NCBI GenBank assembly: GCA_034440575.1
Contig: JAOTOL010001394.1
Span: forward strand, 324,001 to 388,000
Origin: Imbricaverruca yamaguchii
Lineage: Eukaryota > Arthropoda > Thecostraca > Neoverrucidae
Length of the DNA: 64,000 nt
Direction: 5' to 3'
In this document: piece after piece, positions 12,577 through 33,672 of the stretch
How the letters are laid out: every line of letters starts with the position of its first letter
How positions within the stretch are numbered: position 1 is the first letter of the stretch
Made by a program: the position numbers and the translations under genes
The notes under the pieces: model-generated
The model's input: only the letters and a program-made list of their open reading frames with translations
Told to the model about the DNA's origin: nothing
Databases searched by the model: none

Positions 12577-13260
12577 CCCTCAGCAGGTCCATGCTCACCG
12601 GCTATTTCAGTCAACCATGCCGTTCTCTTATTTTGTCACCTCAGAAAACCAACATTCTTTCCTTCTCGTCACATCTGCCCGCCAGGGGGTGCACAGCCAT
12701 ACTGTTCCGTCGCCCCTGCCTCCTCGACGTGATCATAGCCACCTCTGCCCCTCAGCAGGTACACAGCCACCTCTGCCCCTCAGCAAGACCATAGCCACCG
12801 CTGCCCCTTGGCAGGCCCACAGCCATCTCTGCCCCCTCAGCAGGTCCACAGCAACCTCTGCCCCCTCAGCAGGTCCACAGCCACCTCTGCCCCCTCAGCA
12901 GGTCCACAGCCACCTCTGTCTCCTCAGCAGGTCCATATTGACCTCTGCTGGAGATCTCACACCAAATCCGTGGTCTGGAGCGAAAGAGTTTTAGACTCAA
13001 CAGGGAAAATGACAAATGCACATTAGCAGGGTACCAAATCAGTGGAGTCCCGGACCCCAACCCACTCGGGATCTCCAGCAATGTACTTCTGACCCCTCAG
13101 CAGGCTGACGATCATCCCTGCCTCCTCAGCAGGCGCACACTCACTTCTGCTCCTCAGTAGATCCACAGTCATTGCTGTCCCTCAGCAGATCCACTGTCAC
13201 CTCTGTCCTTCAGCAGATCCACAGTCACCTCTGTCCTCCCAGCAGGCCCATTTCGTGTGC
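12577..13260. repeat. 28-bp minisatellite, interrupted
   Basis: The unit CAGCAGGTCCACAGCCACC plus TCTGCCCCT recurs about 20 times. Copies at 12740-12945 are most alike. A unique segment at about 12950-13080 interrupts the array, and divergent copies continue to about 13260. The frames through it (Pro/Ser/Gln-rich) are repeat by-products. Confidence 0.85.
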
Positions 13261-13378
13261 CCATTCCCCCACCCCTCCAACAAAGTCAGATCCACAGCCA
13301 TACTGTTCCATCGCCTCTCCCACTGCCAGGAAGTTTTCTAAAAATAGCCGACAATACTCCATTATTTCAACGCATCAT

Positions 13379-14521
13379 GGGCCCAGTTTCACGAAGATCA
13401 ATTTGTCTTATTTAAGACAAATTTGTCTTGAATAAGACTTTTCCAGTTTCATGAAAAAGTCTTATTTAAGAAACAAGAATGTAAAACTAAGAAGAAAAAT
13501 TCAAGGCAAATTTCTTCTTATTCAAGGCAAAATGGACGGTTGTGTTTCATGAAAGCTAAATTGTAAGACAAATTCACCCAAATGTCTCACGTTCACGAGC
13601 AAGAATTCAAGCACGTAATTCTTGCGTAGATTGCAAATGATAATGACAGGTTACGTAACTGTCCCGGTAAATGGCAGGTATAGATGCAGGTTTCTGAAAA
13701 TTATTGGAAGGGCAATATATGTTACAATAATAATTTACAGGGAAACATGAAGGCAATAGGCGGGTCAAAATGAATAGGGAGACATACCACAAAGAGTAAC
13801 GTGTCATTTGGGATTGTTGAGCATGTTGAAATTAGTTGGGGGTAAGTCAGTATTCAGGGAGGTTGCAAGTGTCCTCCCAAAAGCATGCAGGGCTACACCA
13901 ATGATTTCAGGGGATCATCTGACCCCTGACTACCTGCACCACTAATTGTATCGTTCTCCAATCATTTCAGCACATAACTATTCGTCAGATTCCTGCTCAC
14001 CTCTTTCTTGTCCAATATTGCTCGGAACACTTCAGTTTTTTTCTGGCGTTGATGGCTTCTGCTCCCCATGATGAATGAATGTAGGAATTAACGTACTTCT
14101 TCAACCTCAACTCCGTCATATATTGCAGCTACTGTCGCCATCTATTATCGGTATGCCCTAATGCTGTCGGCCAGTCAGCTGATAATGTAAACAAACAACT
14201 AGTGAGAGAAAAAACGGCGATCGCAACCCGTCGTTTTTTAAGCACTTCATTAATTTATCTTATACATTGTGTGTTGAACATTCTTAATGTATTGCAGTTA
14301 GATGTATGTATCTATTTGCAACGCGAATAAGACGTTATCGTGCTCCCAACATTTCAGTAACACACACATTAAAAACCACCTCTAGACAATATCTACGAAT
14401 AATCGAAAAAGTAAGACGTTTGAAACTAAAACATCTTGGATTTCATGAGACTGCTTTTAAAAAATTCTTAGTTTTACATTTCTTAGTTTTTAAATGTCTT
14501 AGATTTTCGTGAAACTGGCCC
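13379..14521. mobile_element. DNA element with 16-17 bp terminal inverted repeats
   Basis: The left end GGGCCCAGTTTCACGAA (13379-13395) is matched by its complement at 14506-14521, TTCGTGAAACTGGCCC, with one base missing. Subterminal regions on both sides are rich in AAGTCTTA / TAAGACAAATTTGTCTT words in opposite orientation, which supports a single 1.14-kb unit. No transposase is readable, so it is non-autonomous or decayed. I find no clear target duplication. The superfamily is undetermined. Confidence 0.7.
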
Positions 14522-15099
14522 TTGAGCTGTTAACTTGATCTTATTTTCTTAGGAGATCTTTCGTGGTTTAGAGTTCCGTGGGACCGTTCTTGTTTCCCCA
14601 AGTTATTGCAGTCCCATACTTTTCAGAAGCACGACCACGGTTTAAGGTCTCAAGAGGTTCAAGTATTCTGATTAGTAGTATAAATGATAGATCATTCATA
14701 GTGTTCTAACAACTATTGGTGGAGCTGGAACAACCACAGGTCTTGCTTTGGAGCGCTGCCAAGAGCAAGCAAAACAACACCTGTGCACTGCCTAGATCCG
14801 TTACCGGGCTGTCGGCATAAGGCTGCCGACGCTGCAGCACCGTCCCTGCCGCCGTCACTAGTGGTGGTGTGATGTCCCACACGCGAGCGGTGCATCCGGA
14901 AGCCTGGTTTGGCAGCGCCAATTAAGAAACAAATGCTCTTCTATTTCGAAAACCACATCAAATTTCAACAGCTAACGTTCGTCGGGCGTCCTTAAAGCAA
15001 TGTGTATCCCACAAAATATTATTAGATTTAGAAAAATGTCACTTTCACGAAAAATTCAAGCAAGATCGGTCTCTTCAAGGAAAATCCCCTAAATCCGCC
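14522..15099. other. Stretch without recognised gene
   Basis: Short overlapping frames at 14706-14921 (minus) have no recognisable product. The stretch ends in CTAAATCCGCCCCTG near 15090-15104, which resembles the outer end of an hAT-type element, but no partner end is seen. Confidence 0.4.
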
Positions 15100-15994
15100 C
15101 CTGTCATACACCTACACATACTCCCACATGTGGTGACATCCTGAGCAGCGCCGGTCGACGCGAGCCATCTGCATACAGAGTCGGCTCGAGTCGCGACAAG
15201 AAGCGCGACGTGCGGTGACAGCGGTGCAGCCGAGACAAAGGCCGCAGCGGTCGGTCCGTGTGCAAACACACGGACACCACCGCCACTCCGCCGAGTAATC
15301 ACAACATTACCATACACCATGCATCATGCATTGTTTTATCCGAACGTCATTACTTCGATGATAGATGGTTATTGTGCACTAATAGCACGGCCAAGGCCAC
15401 ACCCTTGCAGGTGACGAGGCGTGGCTTAGGTGCAGCGGCAGTGTTGACGCGTCCGGGACTGGCTGCCGGCGCGGCGGCGGCGGCGGCACGCGGCCAGCCG
15501 GCTCTGACCAGATGTGGTCAGGTGGCCGGCGCCGGCCGGCTCCGCCGCGCACGGCCACACCAGCTCCCACAGACACGCTTCGTTCGACCCAGCTTGTTCA
15601 CTCAATTGACACACTAAATCGCATTAATTTCAATCTGGCACGGCGTAACCAACCCTGTCGAATCGGGTTTCGTGCGGCGCCGACGGACGCGGTTGCCGTC
15701 GCTGCCGCCTGGTGGCCATACCACGAACTGCACAAGCTCCGCCCAGCGACCGTTCCTCCAATCACGGCTGGCTATTAGCTGGGCTCAGATTGTGGGAGAG
15801 ATAATGAACCAATCGGTGTCGAGTTTTAGATGTGTAATAGCTGCTAAAGAAATTGTTAAGTGTTTGTTAGCTAGTCGAGCGCTGGCCCTGTACCTGAGGG
15901 TGTCGCCGCCCCATTGCTCGTCGATCCAGTGCAGTCTGCCTCGTCCCGCACCGCCCGACCGAGCACTGCCAGTGTCGCCCGCCCGTCAGACGAC
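15100..15994 (+). promoter_or_regulatory. CpG-rich upstream region and putative promoter/5' UTR of emx
   Basis: The DNA turns GC- and CpG-rich here and stays so through exon 1. CCAAT boxes occur at 15758-15762 (CCAATCA) and 15809-15813. The first in-frame ATG pair at 15995/15998 follows GACGAC. No clear TATA box is seen, which fits a CpG-island promoter of a developmental gene. The transcription start cannot be fixed from sequence alone. Confidence 0.55.
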
Positions 15995-25510
<9,516 letters not shown>

Positions 25511-26815
25511 TACTGAGGCCTCACGATCGGTTTATGTTCCTCGTACATGTTACACGCGCAAGTGGTGAAACCCACTGCAAAACAACCGCTCATTGATAAA
25601 TTCCTGCTAAGTGACTTAACGTGGGCGTGCGGCACTGACGCATATTGTTGACTGCATGAACCGCCAACGTATGGTAGAATCGCGCAAAATCTCGGGTGGC
25701 TGTTAGAAACATCGAAAGCGGCGCGTGGTTGGAGTCGTCGTCGGCCACGGTCGGTCCTGTCGCTGGTCTGCGACTGACCTCGGATCCAGACAAGATGCAG
25801 GCGAGCGCGCGTCACCTTCTGCAGGCCAGCCGGAATCACAATTCGGTTTTGCTTCACAGATGCCTGTGAGCAGGACAGTTGGTCGGTGCTTTCTTCTACG
25901 GCACATCCTTACCGTGGTCTGTTTTCTCGCCTAGAATGTGCACCCTTAAGCCCAATAAGCGATGTTTGACTGAAAGGAATTCTTAATGTTCACCCGGAGC
26001 CGAATCTACATAGTGAGTATTGGCTCCCTAGCGTGACCTGGTGCTCATAGCAGCGCATGGCTGGTGCTATGGTGTTCCGCCTCACGGCTGACTAGAACCT
26101 TAGGAGAAGTTATCGACTTGCTTTATTTATTTCACTTTGCAAGTCATGTTCGCAAGTGGTTGTTGCCTTCGGAGATGCATCGGCTCTGTACCATGTGATA
26201 TTAAGTTGAATCAACGAAGCTGCCGGGACTCAATTTCTTCTTCGTTCATTTGGTTACCACATGTCTTACTTCTGAACTTGTCTGATTACCTGTATATGAA
26301 ATCTGTTCGTCGCCGAAATCTTTCTATTTCGACTTCCTATTGCGAACTCGCACTTTGTTTATTCGCTCTCTTGAAGATCGCTATATCGAGCACGTTCAAG
26401 TGTACCTGCGTTCAGGTTTCCTGACCTATTTTGAGAGCCAAGTCAGCTGTAATTCAATATTGTGATATTTGTTATAGGGTAGCATAGTTACAGTGTTTTC
26501 AATGTTCTATGGAGATCCTGCGACCTGTTTTAAGTGTTGAACATATTCTCGTGACACTATTCCGCGTACCGAAACACTACAAGCAGACAAGCCCAAACAT
26601 ACCACTTGATACCTATACGCATCTGGCGGCAGGCCGTGGCTGCCTCCAGGCGCTTGTTGGCTCATATGTACAAAACGCGGCATATGTGTGACGATTATCG
26701 TGCTCCGTATTTGCCGTGAACGTCCCGTCCTGGGTGTGCCGAGTCCGGCTGCTGTAAAATGGGTGTTGTCAGTTTGTCCCACCAACGAATAAACAAAACA
26801 AAACATGAAGTGTAC
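25511..26815 (+). other. Putative emx 3' UTR
   Basis: From the stop codon to just past AATAAA at 26788. No convincing frame is present. The extent is inferred only from the first canonical poly(A) signal. Confidence 0.4.
26788..26793 (+). terminator. Candidate poly(A) signal AATAAA of emx
   Basis: First canonical AATAAA after the stop codon, followed within about 30 bases by GTGTACTAGACGTGTTCGTT, a GT-rich element. The AAAC-rich context resembles retroposon tails in this genome, so the signal could be borrowed from a decayed element. Confidence 0.35.
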
Positions 26816-29503
26816 TAGACGTGTTCGTTCTACAAGACGAAGCACCCTTTGAGCTAACACGAGCAAGTATCACGAACATCCTATACCAAAGTTCCGCGAA
26901 GGAAAGACATTTGGCCAGAGGTGCAGTCAAGGGTGTCACCGCCTTCTCTCCTTAGCAACCAAGAATGCAATAGATCAAAAAGACGTTTCGAGATTTTCAT
27001 CACCCAAAAAAAGACCCGGCCCCGTAGGAAAATCCTGGATCCCCCCTGCATTTCGATGCAGTAGCTAAGAACTGATTTAGTTCATGTACTTATATATACA
27101 TATATATTAAGGTTCAGTCACGAGTTTACTTAAGCAATGAGGAATATAGGATTGAGATATCGCATTGTTTGCAATAGAGGCTTTACAGAAAACTGTGGCT
27201 CCAACTAAGTGATTTCACGGTAGACCTGGGCGTGGCGTGGACTTCAAAATAGCCCGCGCTTTCATCTCCCAGCTTTGGGGTGGCTACCACGTTCCTGGAT
27301 ATTTAGTTGCTTACGTGAAGGAAGCTAAGAGTCTACATGGAAGGAGGGGAAACGCAGGGGTAATTGCCCAATTTTTTAGTCAGCATCACACCCGTTGAGG
27401 AGAGATAAGTGGAGACAGCTTGAGAAGGTATCATCTTAGCGGGATGGTATTCTGTTTGCATCCTGTTGCAATTCGTTTCATTCCATGCCACACTAATTAT
27501 TTAGCCCACTGGCGAGGAACATTATATATGCATTCATGATATCCGATTACCTATCCTTGGGAGGCTCGCGGCATAATATTGTAAATTGGGCGCAAACGTC
27601 ATCTACTGTTAGGCCAAACGTAATTATGTCCCGGATGTAATCCTTGGGTTTTTAACGTACATCTATGACCAAAACAGAAATCGGACTATTTCCGTACTAC
27701 AAATTTACAAAGTATGTGTTTGAAAACATTTAATTGTCAGGAATTTCGTCCATCCCAGCATTTCACATGCCTGCATCATTCTCCTGACACAACCAGGCGT
27801 CATTTTAGGCTCTCCGTGGTCTCTGACCAACCATGTTAACAGACATTTGGCGGTGCGATGTAGATGTTCACACAATCTGAATGGAAAATTCAGTAAAGGA
27901 ACTGACATCGTTGGATGATCAATACTCTGTGATCAGAGTGGCGTCTTTTTATTGGTTAGAGGTGTGTTATATTATCATAATTACAGTGGGCGTATCGCGT
28001 TTATTCACACGCGCGAGAAAAAAAGAGAAAATGGATCTCGGCACTGCTAATATTTTGCTTCCATGCCTAGAGGAATTATCTGTTACCAGAGGAGTCAGCG
28101 GTTACGCTGAAATTTTCCGACCCAACTTTGATTGAATTCAAGTTAACTTTAGACGGAATTCACCGTTTGAGGGTCAAGCGACCCTTCAAATAGATGCAGA
28201 ATGACACTCGTGTCTTTGATCATTAGCCAGGTTGTAGGACGAAGAACAGTCCTAGAAGTGTTACTATTCAACAATTCAGTTTATACTTGGTCAGAACATT
28301 TTTCGTTATGCTGGAAAGAGATATTTGGTATCCTTCACTTATAGACTAGTCGGTCTGAAGACAACGTATAAGTTACTGCACCCATGAAGCGCACACAAAT
28401 GGCAGATCTGTAAGTTTCACACCGGAACGACAAGTGTAACTATTGAATTTATGAGTAGGATTGTGCTGAACTTCTATGCCAAGCAAAGGGAGTAAAGTAA
28501 AGGGAGCAAAGGCGGTCGGTTCGACCTTTCCCGGGTTTCTTATCAGTATATGCTGTCACCTTGGCAGTGGGACAGTGAAGGGACGGGGGAACTACACCTC
28601 CTCTACTGCTCTCGCGTGCAGTAGAGGGAAACGAAAACAGCCGTAGGGGCCAGGCACCTCAGCGGTAGAGGAGAACGCCAAAAATTGTTCATGAGTCCTG
28701 GACATATATGGGCACGGAAGCCCCTGCTTGGGGTTCTCGGGAAGTTGTACGGACACCCCGGAAGGGACACGCACCCGTGCAATTGTAGTAGCATTTTTTG
28801 GTAGCTATTTTTTCAGGGATATCCAAGAGGAAAGAAAATATTCAGCATCTTTGATAAAGCAAATCAAAATATTTGTCCGCTAATGAGCCTCCCGCCAGCC
28901 TCTGTGGGATGATGTACGTGAGGGATTACTTTCCCTGTGTGAACCTGACGTTTTTTGACGTTCCATGGACCGTCATAACCTTCTGGCTTTCTTGTCGGGG
29001 TCCGTCACTGCTTCGTACTGGTTCGAAAACTATATTGGCGTCTCACATTCTGGTAGGTGTATATATGGTCCAGGTGTAAGCTGCTATCAAGAATATTGTC
29101 ACAGTAGAGTAGTCGTACTGTCACTTAGCCAGAGTTATCCGATGGCCACCGAAATCAGCGCCCCAGCATGAAAACTGTCTTCTCGCTCAAGTGGCTACCG
29201 CATGAAAACAATAGTCACCTACAGTACATAGTCACCACGACCAGTCCACAGATATGTAGTCACATCGGTCAGGGGTTTTGGAACCTGTCCACTGAAGAAC
29301 TAGTTGTAACATTTCACAACCAGGAAATTAGCACATTTCAGCAGGTTCGAGCTGATTCCGGAATATTTATGTATGTGGTGACAACGACCAATGATAAATA
29401 TTTATTATCAGATTAAATACCAAATTTGCTTAGATTATCAACGACAGCGAAATGTGAGCAGAAAAATGTTGATTAGAAACAATGTCTCCAACATGGAATA
29501 ATT
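26816..29503. other. Intergenic stretch, no gene recognised
   Basis: AT-rich with small frames only. I see nothing specific. Confidence 0.5.
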
Positions 29504-29696
29504 CCGGGGCGGGGATGGCCGAGTAGTTAAAGTGTTGGGCTTTGGGAACCGAAGATCCCCGGTTCGACACTAGCGCCTCTCGGGACATTTCCCAATCCCG
29601 CGACCCACCGGCGATACAGTGTGGTCGGCGCCAATAGCCGTTAATGTGCATAAAGTGCGTCGTGAACCACCCAATAAGCAAACAAACAAACAAACA
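29504..29696 (+). mobile_element. tRNA-derived SINE with (AAAC)n tail and target duplication
   Basis: The head resembles a Ser/Leu-type tRNA: A-box-like TGGCCGAGTAGTTAAAG from 29516 and B-box GGTTCGACAC at 29561-29570. A tRNA-unrelated body follows, and the tail is (CAAA)n at about 29679-29696. Flanking copies of ATGGAATA(A)TT at 29493-29503 and 29697-29706 are the target duplication. The extra bases and broken acceptor stem argue against a working tRNA gene. Confidence 0.85.
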
Positions 29697-29840
29697 ATGG
29701 AATATTTTCACCAGTGATGCATACTCATCTGGAATGATAATATACATCCATTTTCTCATCGGATATCACAATCCCTATGCATTATTATTTTAAGCGGTCT
29801 TAGCAGCAGAATCATAGATCGAAATCGTTCTACCTGGGGA

Positions 29841-30150
29841 CGGGCAGGAGTCGCTGGACGCCATCGGATGACGCTTACCTTCGGACCCTAGATACAGATA
29901 GGTGGCGGGCGGGCAGGAGTCGCTGGACGCCATCGGTTGACGGTTACCTTCAGACCACAGATACAGATAGGTGGCGGGCGGGCAGGAGTCGCTGGACGCC
30001 ATCGGTTGACGCTTACCTTCGGACCACAGATACAGATAGGTGGCGGGCGGGCAGGAGTCGCTGGACGCCATCGGTTGACGGTTACCTTCAGACCACAGAT
30101 ACAGATAGGTGGCGGGCGGGCAGGAGTCGCTGGATCACATCGGATGTCGC
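29841..30150. repeat. 69-bp minisatellite, about 4.5 copies
   Basis: CGGGCAGGAGTCGCTGGACG starts at 29841, 29910, 29979, 30048 and 30117, exactly 69 bases apart. Copies alternate between GACGGTTACCTTCAG and GACGCTTACCTTCGG, a two-unit higher-order pattern. Open frames on both strands are repeat by-products. Confidence 0.95.
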
Positions 30151-31060
30151 TGATTGTCAGACAGTGCAGCACGGGCGGGTAGCTGGCAGGCTGGGACGAC
30201 TACGTTCACAGCCGTGGACGCTTACTCTGGTTCATAGTTCTCCCGGAGGCATAATAATTGCACTGCCGATTGCGACAGATGGATTTACGCATGACATTTT
30301 TGTATTGCATTCTTACGAATGACATTCTTGCCATGTGACCTTCCAGAAACCTGGAGCTCGCAACAGCCAATTCAAGTGAGTCAGAAACTCGAAAGCCCAT
30401 CTTTCAATATGGGCTGTAATTGTGTGCTTTTAAGGAGCCAATATTTTGGCAGGAAATGTTGTTTTTTTCTCGCAAATACTTGAAATTGTTGATACAAAAT
30501 TAATCAGTGTTGATGATAACTCGCGCAAGTTGTGTTAACCGTAAGTTTATTTTTCACATTTTTGTCATTGTCCGGCAACCACAATCGACTCTCTGGTGAC
30601 ATCGTAATTGTTGAGTACTGCAGATTTGCTCGTTGCACCGGCTACATCGCTGTTCACACTGAAAAGAAGCTTTAGCAGCATGCAAATGTCAACATGCCTG
30701 TTCAGTTGCTGATATTTCAACAACCATGCGCCAGAATAGTATATGCAGCAAGTCTGTCCCATTTTGAAATTAAATGTAAAAATGTCTCACTTTGTATAAG
30801 AGGTTTGATTTCAAGGTTCCTTGAATGTTAACTTACCAATAATTTCATTAAAAAGCAGTTTCCTGGGCCCTTGACAACTGACCACTCCGTTCACGTTTTG
30901 AACAAACGCGTCCCACGATAAGATATAGGACTTTCAAGCTTTTGACTTCGAACTAGCTGTTCCTCATATCTCATGGACTGGCAGTGATGGCATCTGATTG
31001 TCTGTACTTTCAGCATAAGCTTAATTGTCTGGGTTTACCTAATTGTGTATGGCTAAACGT
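30151..31060. other. Stretch without recognised feature
   Basis: AT-rich, with nothing I can support. Confidence 0.5.
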
Positions 31061-31299
31061 ACGCTGTATGACGAAACGTTTGAACAATGTCTAATATTCC
31101 CACCTATTAAAGATGTGTGCCCAAAACACTGGAGGAAAAAAATTTCCCTTCGGAACAGTTTCCCCGTTTTCACTCTGCCCTTCAAGGGTTTGAGCATGAA
31201 TTGTTCCATAAAATTTCATTGTTCGATGAAATGTGGAGAACGATAAAAGATAAACTACTTCAAGGTCAGGATCGGTTCATTCCCAATCGGCAAACTAGA
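31061..31299 (+). mobile_element. CR1-like LINE fragment (endonuclease-RT linker)
   Basis: The frame at 31117-31299 reads FDEMWRTIKDKLLQGQDRFIP, the linker between endonuclease and RT seen in CR1-clade elements. It stops where a family A DNA element begins at 31300. Only a fragment remains. Confidence 0.5.
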
Positions 31300-31925
31300 T
31301 TAGCACGCGCCATGGAGGGCCTCTGAAAATTACGCGCACTGGAGGGGGGCGGATTCCGTCTCCCCCAAGATCTCGGCTCCTATTAAGGCTAGAGCAACGA
31401 AATTCGTAGGGTTGATGGGCACGATAGCGAACTCTATTGTGTGTAAATTTCGTGACCTTTGGTCTACATCTTCAGAGTCAAATGAGGTCAAAATGGAACA
31501 CTTTTCTCGTTTTGCGTGGCTTGGCTGGTCATTGTTATGGAATGCTGTGATTGTGTTTAAATGCTTCAAAATTGGCATTAATGATGTTTTTGACATTACT
31601 AGTCATGCAATACAGATGCAAGATCCACCATATGACCTCGTGTCACCTATATAGGAGCACTTTATCAAGTCATCTGCTCCAGTTCCGGAACCGGGCTGCC
31701 CACCTGACTGCTCCGTTGGGCGACTCGGCACAATCGGCTTCGCAAGGAAAGGAGTGAAATACATGAATAAAGTATGGAAACGCTTAGGCACACAATGACA
31801 AACAGTAGATGTCTGGATGTGTAGGGAGCAACATGTAAATAGACATCAATCGCATGACAGTCATTTGCATTTATGACAATATTCCAGTTGACCAAGTTTG
31901 GTTCCATTAGCCTGTCATGGACTTG
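31300..31925 (+). mobile_element. TTAA-type DNA element family A, copy 1 (right part missing)
   Basis: Starts TTAGCACGCGCCATGGAGGG and matches the copies at 50177 and 54075 over about 620 bases (shared GGAAAATTACGCGCACTGG, AAATTTCRTGACC, GTCATTTGCATTT, GACCAAGTTTGGTTC). It is flanked on both sides by CR1-like LINE sequence in the same orientation, so it appears to have entered a LINE. The right terminal repeat is missing. Confidence 0.7.
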
Positions 31926-32640
31926 TTGAATTTAATGTTAGAGAACGAGTGCAGCGCAAAGCAACTACTAGACTCATCAATGGAATAGGTAACTTGGAAT
32001 AAGGAAAAAGGTTTGTGGCATTATACATGTATTCACTCAAGTATTGGAGGTTAAGGGGGGACATGATTGAAATGTGCAAACTTGTTAAAGGACTAGATTA
32101 GGTTAATTTGAATGACGTTCTTATTACTGCTTGCCACTCCTATCACCTTGATGTCATCAGCGAATTTGAACACTATTGCTCAGCCCTACATCAATGCTAT
32201 CCACAAATGTGATAAAGAGGAGTGGCCCTAGAACAGAGGCTTGTGGTACTCCACTCAGAACATAATTCCAATGAGATTTGCATCCATTTAACACTACCGT
32301 TTGTTACCCACCACATTCGGTGTAGTACGGGTCATCAATTCAGGTTAGGCAAGTTGAGGTGTAGGACAGTTAAGGGACAACAGGCCTTCAGTCAAAGGAT
32401 TGTTGATCAGTGGAAGAGGCTGCCTGCTGATGTTGTGGGGAGTTCCTCATTGAATGCATTTAAAAGTACGGTGGACACATTTTTAGACAGGAAAATCTTG
32501 TTTGTGAGTTCTGATTTGTGGTGGGTGGGGCGAGATTTGTGCCAGGTAAGCGTGCACGTCACAGACCCCTTTAAGCGGGTGTGGATGCGGTTTGAAAGTT
32601 GTTGGTAGGACATTCAATCTACATGTGTTGAGGGGGATCA
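31926..32640 (+). mobile_element. CR1-like LINE 3' fragment (RT thumb and C-terminus), with internal inversion
   Basis: The plus-strand reading includes VQRKATTRLINGIGN, YWRLRGDMIEMCKLVKGLD and, after an interruption, GHQFRLGKLRCRT and AFSQRIVDQWKRLPADVV. These are the ordered C-terminal motifs of CR1-clade RTs. In-frame stops (near 31998 and 32098) and a foreign inverted segment at 32125-32288 show it is dead. Confidence 0.75.
32125..32288 (-). mobile_element. Inverted RT segment (motif B-C) inside the LINE 3' fragment
   Basis: On the minus strand this segment reads LSGVPQASVLGPLLFITFVD (RT motif B region) and then, after a one-base shift, FKFADDIK (motif C). The flanking LINE sequence is in plus orientation, so an upstream piece of an RT has been inverted and placed within the C-terminal part. 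Confidence 0.7.
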
Positions 32641-32986
32641 GGGGAATATGGCTGGATAGCTAGGATACATAGGCATTAATTTGTTTGTGAGATGTTGGTG
32701 AATGGTTTCTTTATGATGTGGTAATGGTTGTGGTGGGTCTTTTTACCGAGCTTATGGTATTTTCCACTTACAGACTTCACTGGACGGGCCCTTGTGGCTC
32801 TTATTAAGTCTGAACACTTTGTGACTTTATGACTTTATCGCAGCTTAAATGCTTGACCCGCCAAAATCGTAGCGGAGTTTCAGCATCGGAGAACTACAGT
32901 GCCAGTGAGCTTCAACGTTTTGTTTGAAGCTGCTGGGACTTAAAATGGAGATGACTGGCTAGAAAACCATTCACGATTGCTGAGTA

Positions 32987-33208
32987 GGGTCTCCAAAAAA
33001 AACTTTTTGGCAGTGCAAGCTGCCCAACCAAAACTGGGTGCTCTTTTACACAAAGACTAAGCTGACCAAGTTTGGTCCCTCTCCTTTAAGTTTTGGTCCC
33101 CCAGCCCCTCAAAGGTCAGTAACCCCACCCCAATGGGGTGGAAAATCAAGTTCATCGCACAGACCTGGAAGTGGGCTTATTTAAAAGCTTCCATTGAGCA
33201 GAACAAAC
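32987..33208 (+). repeat. Left terminal inverted repeat of the 2.74-kb unit
   Basis: Complement of 35498-35721 with scattered mismatches. It contains a GGTGGGGT/ACCCCACC-rich core and starts AGGGTCTCC. Confidence 0.85.
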
Positions 33209-33672
33209 TTTAATTCAGACAAAATATTCGAGTCAAAATATTTATTGTTCTATGCGGCCATTTCAGATCCAACGCAACCGGAAATAACGAGTGGTTATCA
33301 GAGTAAGGCATTGCAGTGATCGCCGTGACTTGGTCGGTGAAGAAGTGTATTTAGAAATGATTGAAGGGTTGTTTCGAGATAGTAATATCCTATTTTCAGT
33401 TCCGTCCATTATTTTGACCTAGTGACATATAGTCCGCGACATATATTTGACCTCTTGACAACTCACAGTGGCACATCAACATCAGTATGCTAAGCAACAT
33501 CACTATGTTAGATACAGGTCGAACTGTGAGAATGAGAGTGCACAATGACAGTGAAGTAGATGCGCGTCTAACGCGATAATGTACAATAATATGGCAAAAC
33601 AATCCGTTTCTCATCTACGCTTCATCTGTGCCAGCCACGTTGCACTGTCTACTCAGTCGTTGTCTCATGCCG

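Noticed and set aside
29504..29580. tRNA-Ser/Leu gene
   Set aside because: Head resembles a tRNA but has no proper acceptor stem. It continues into a body and tail with a flanking duplication, so it is a SINE.
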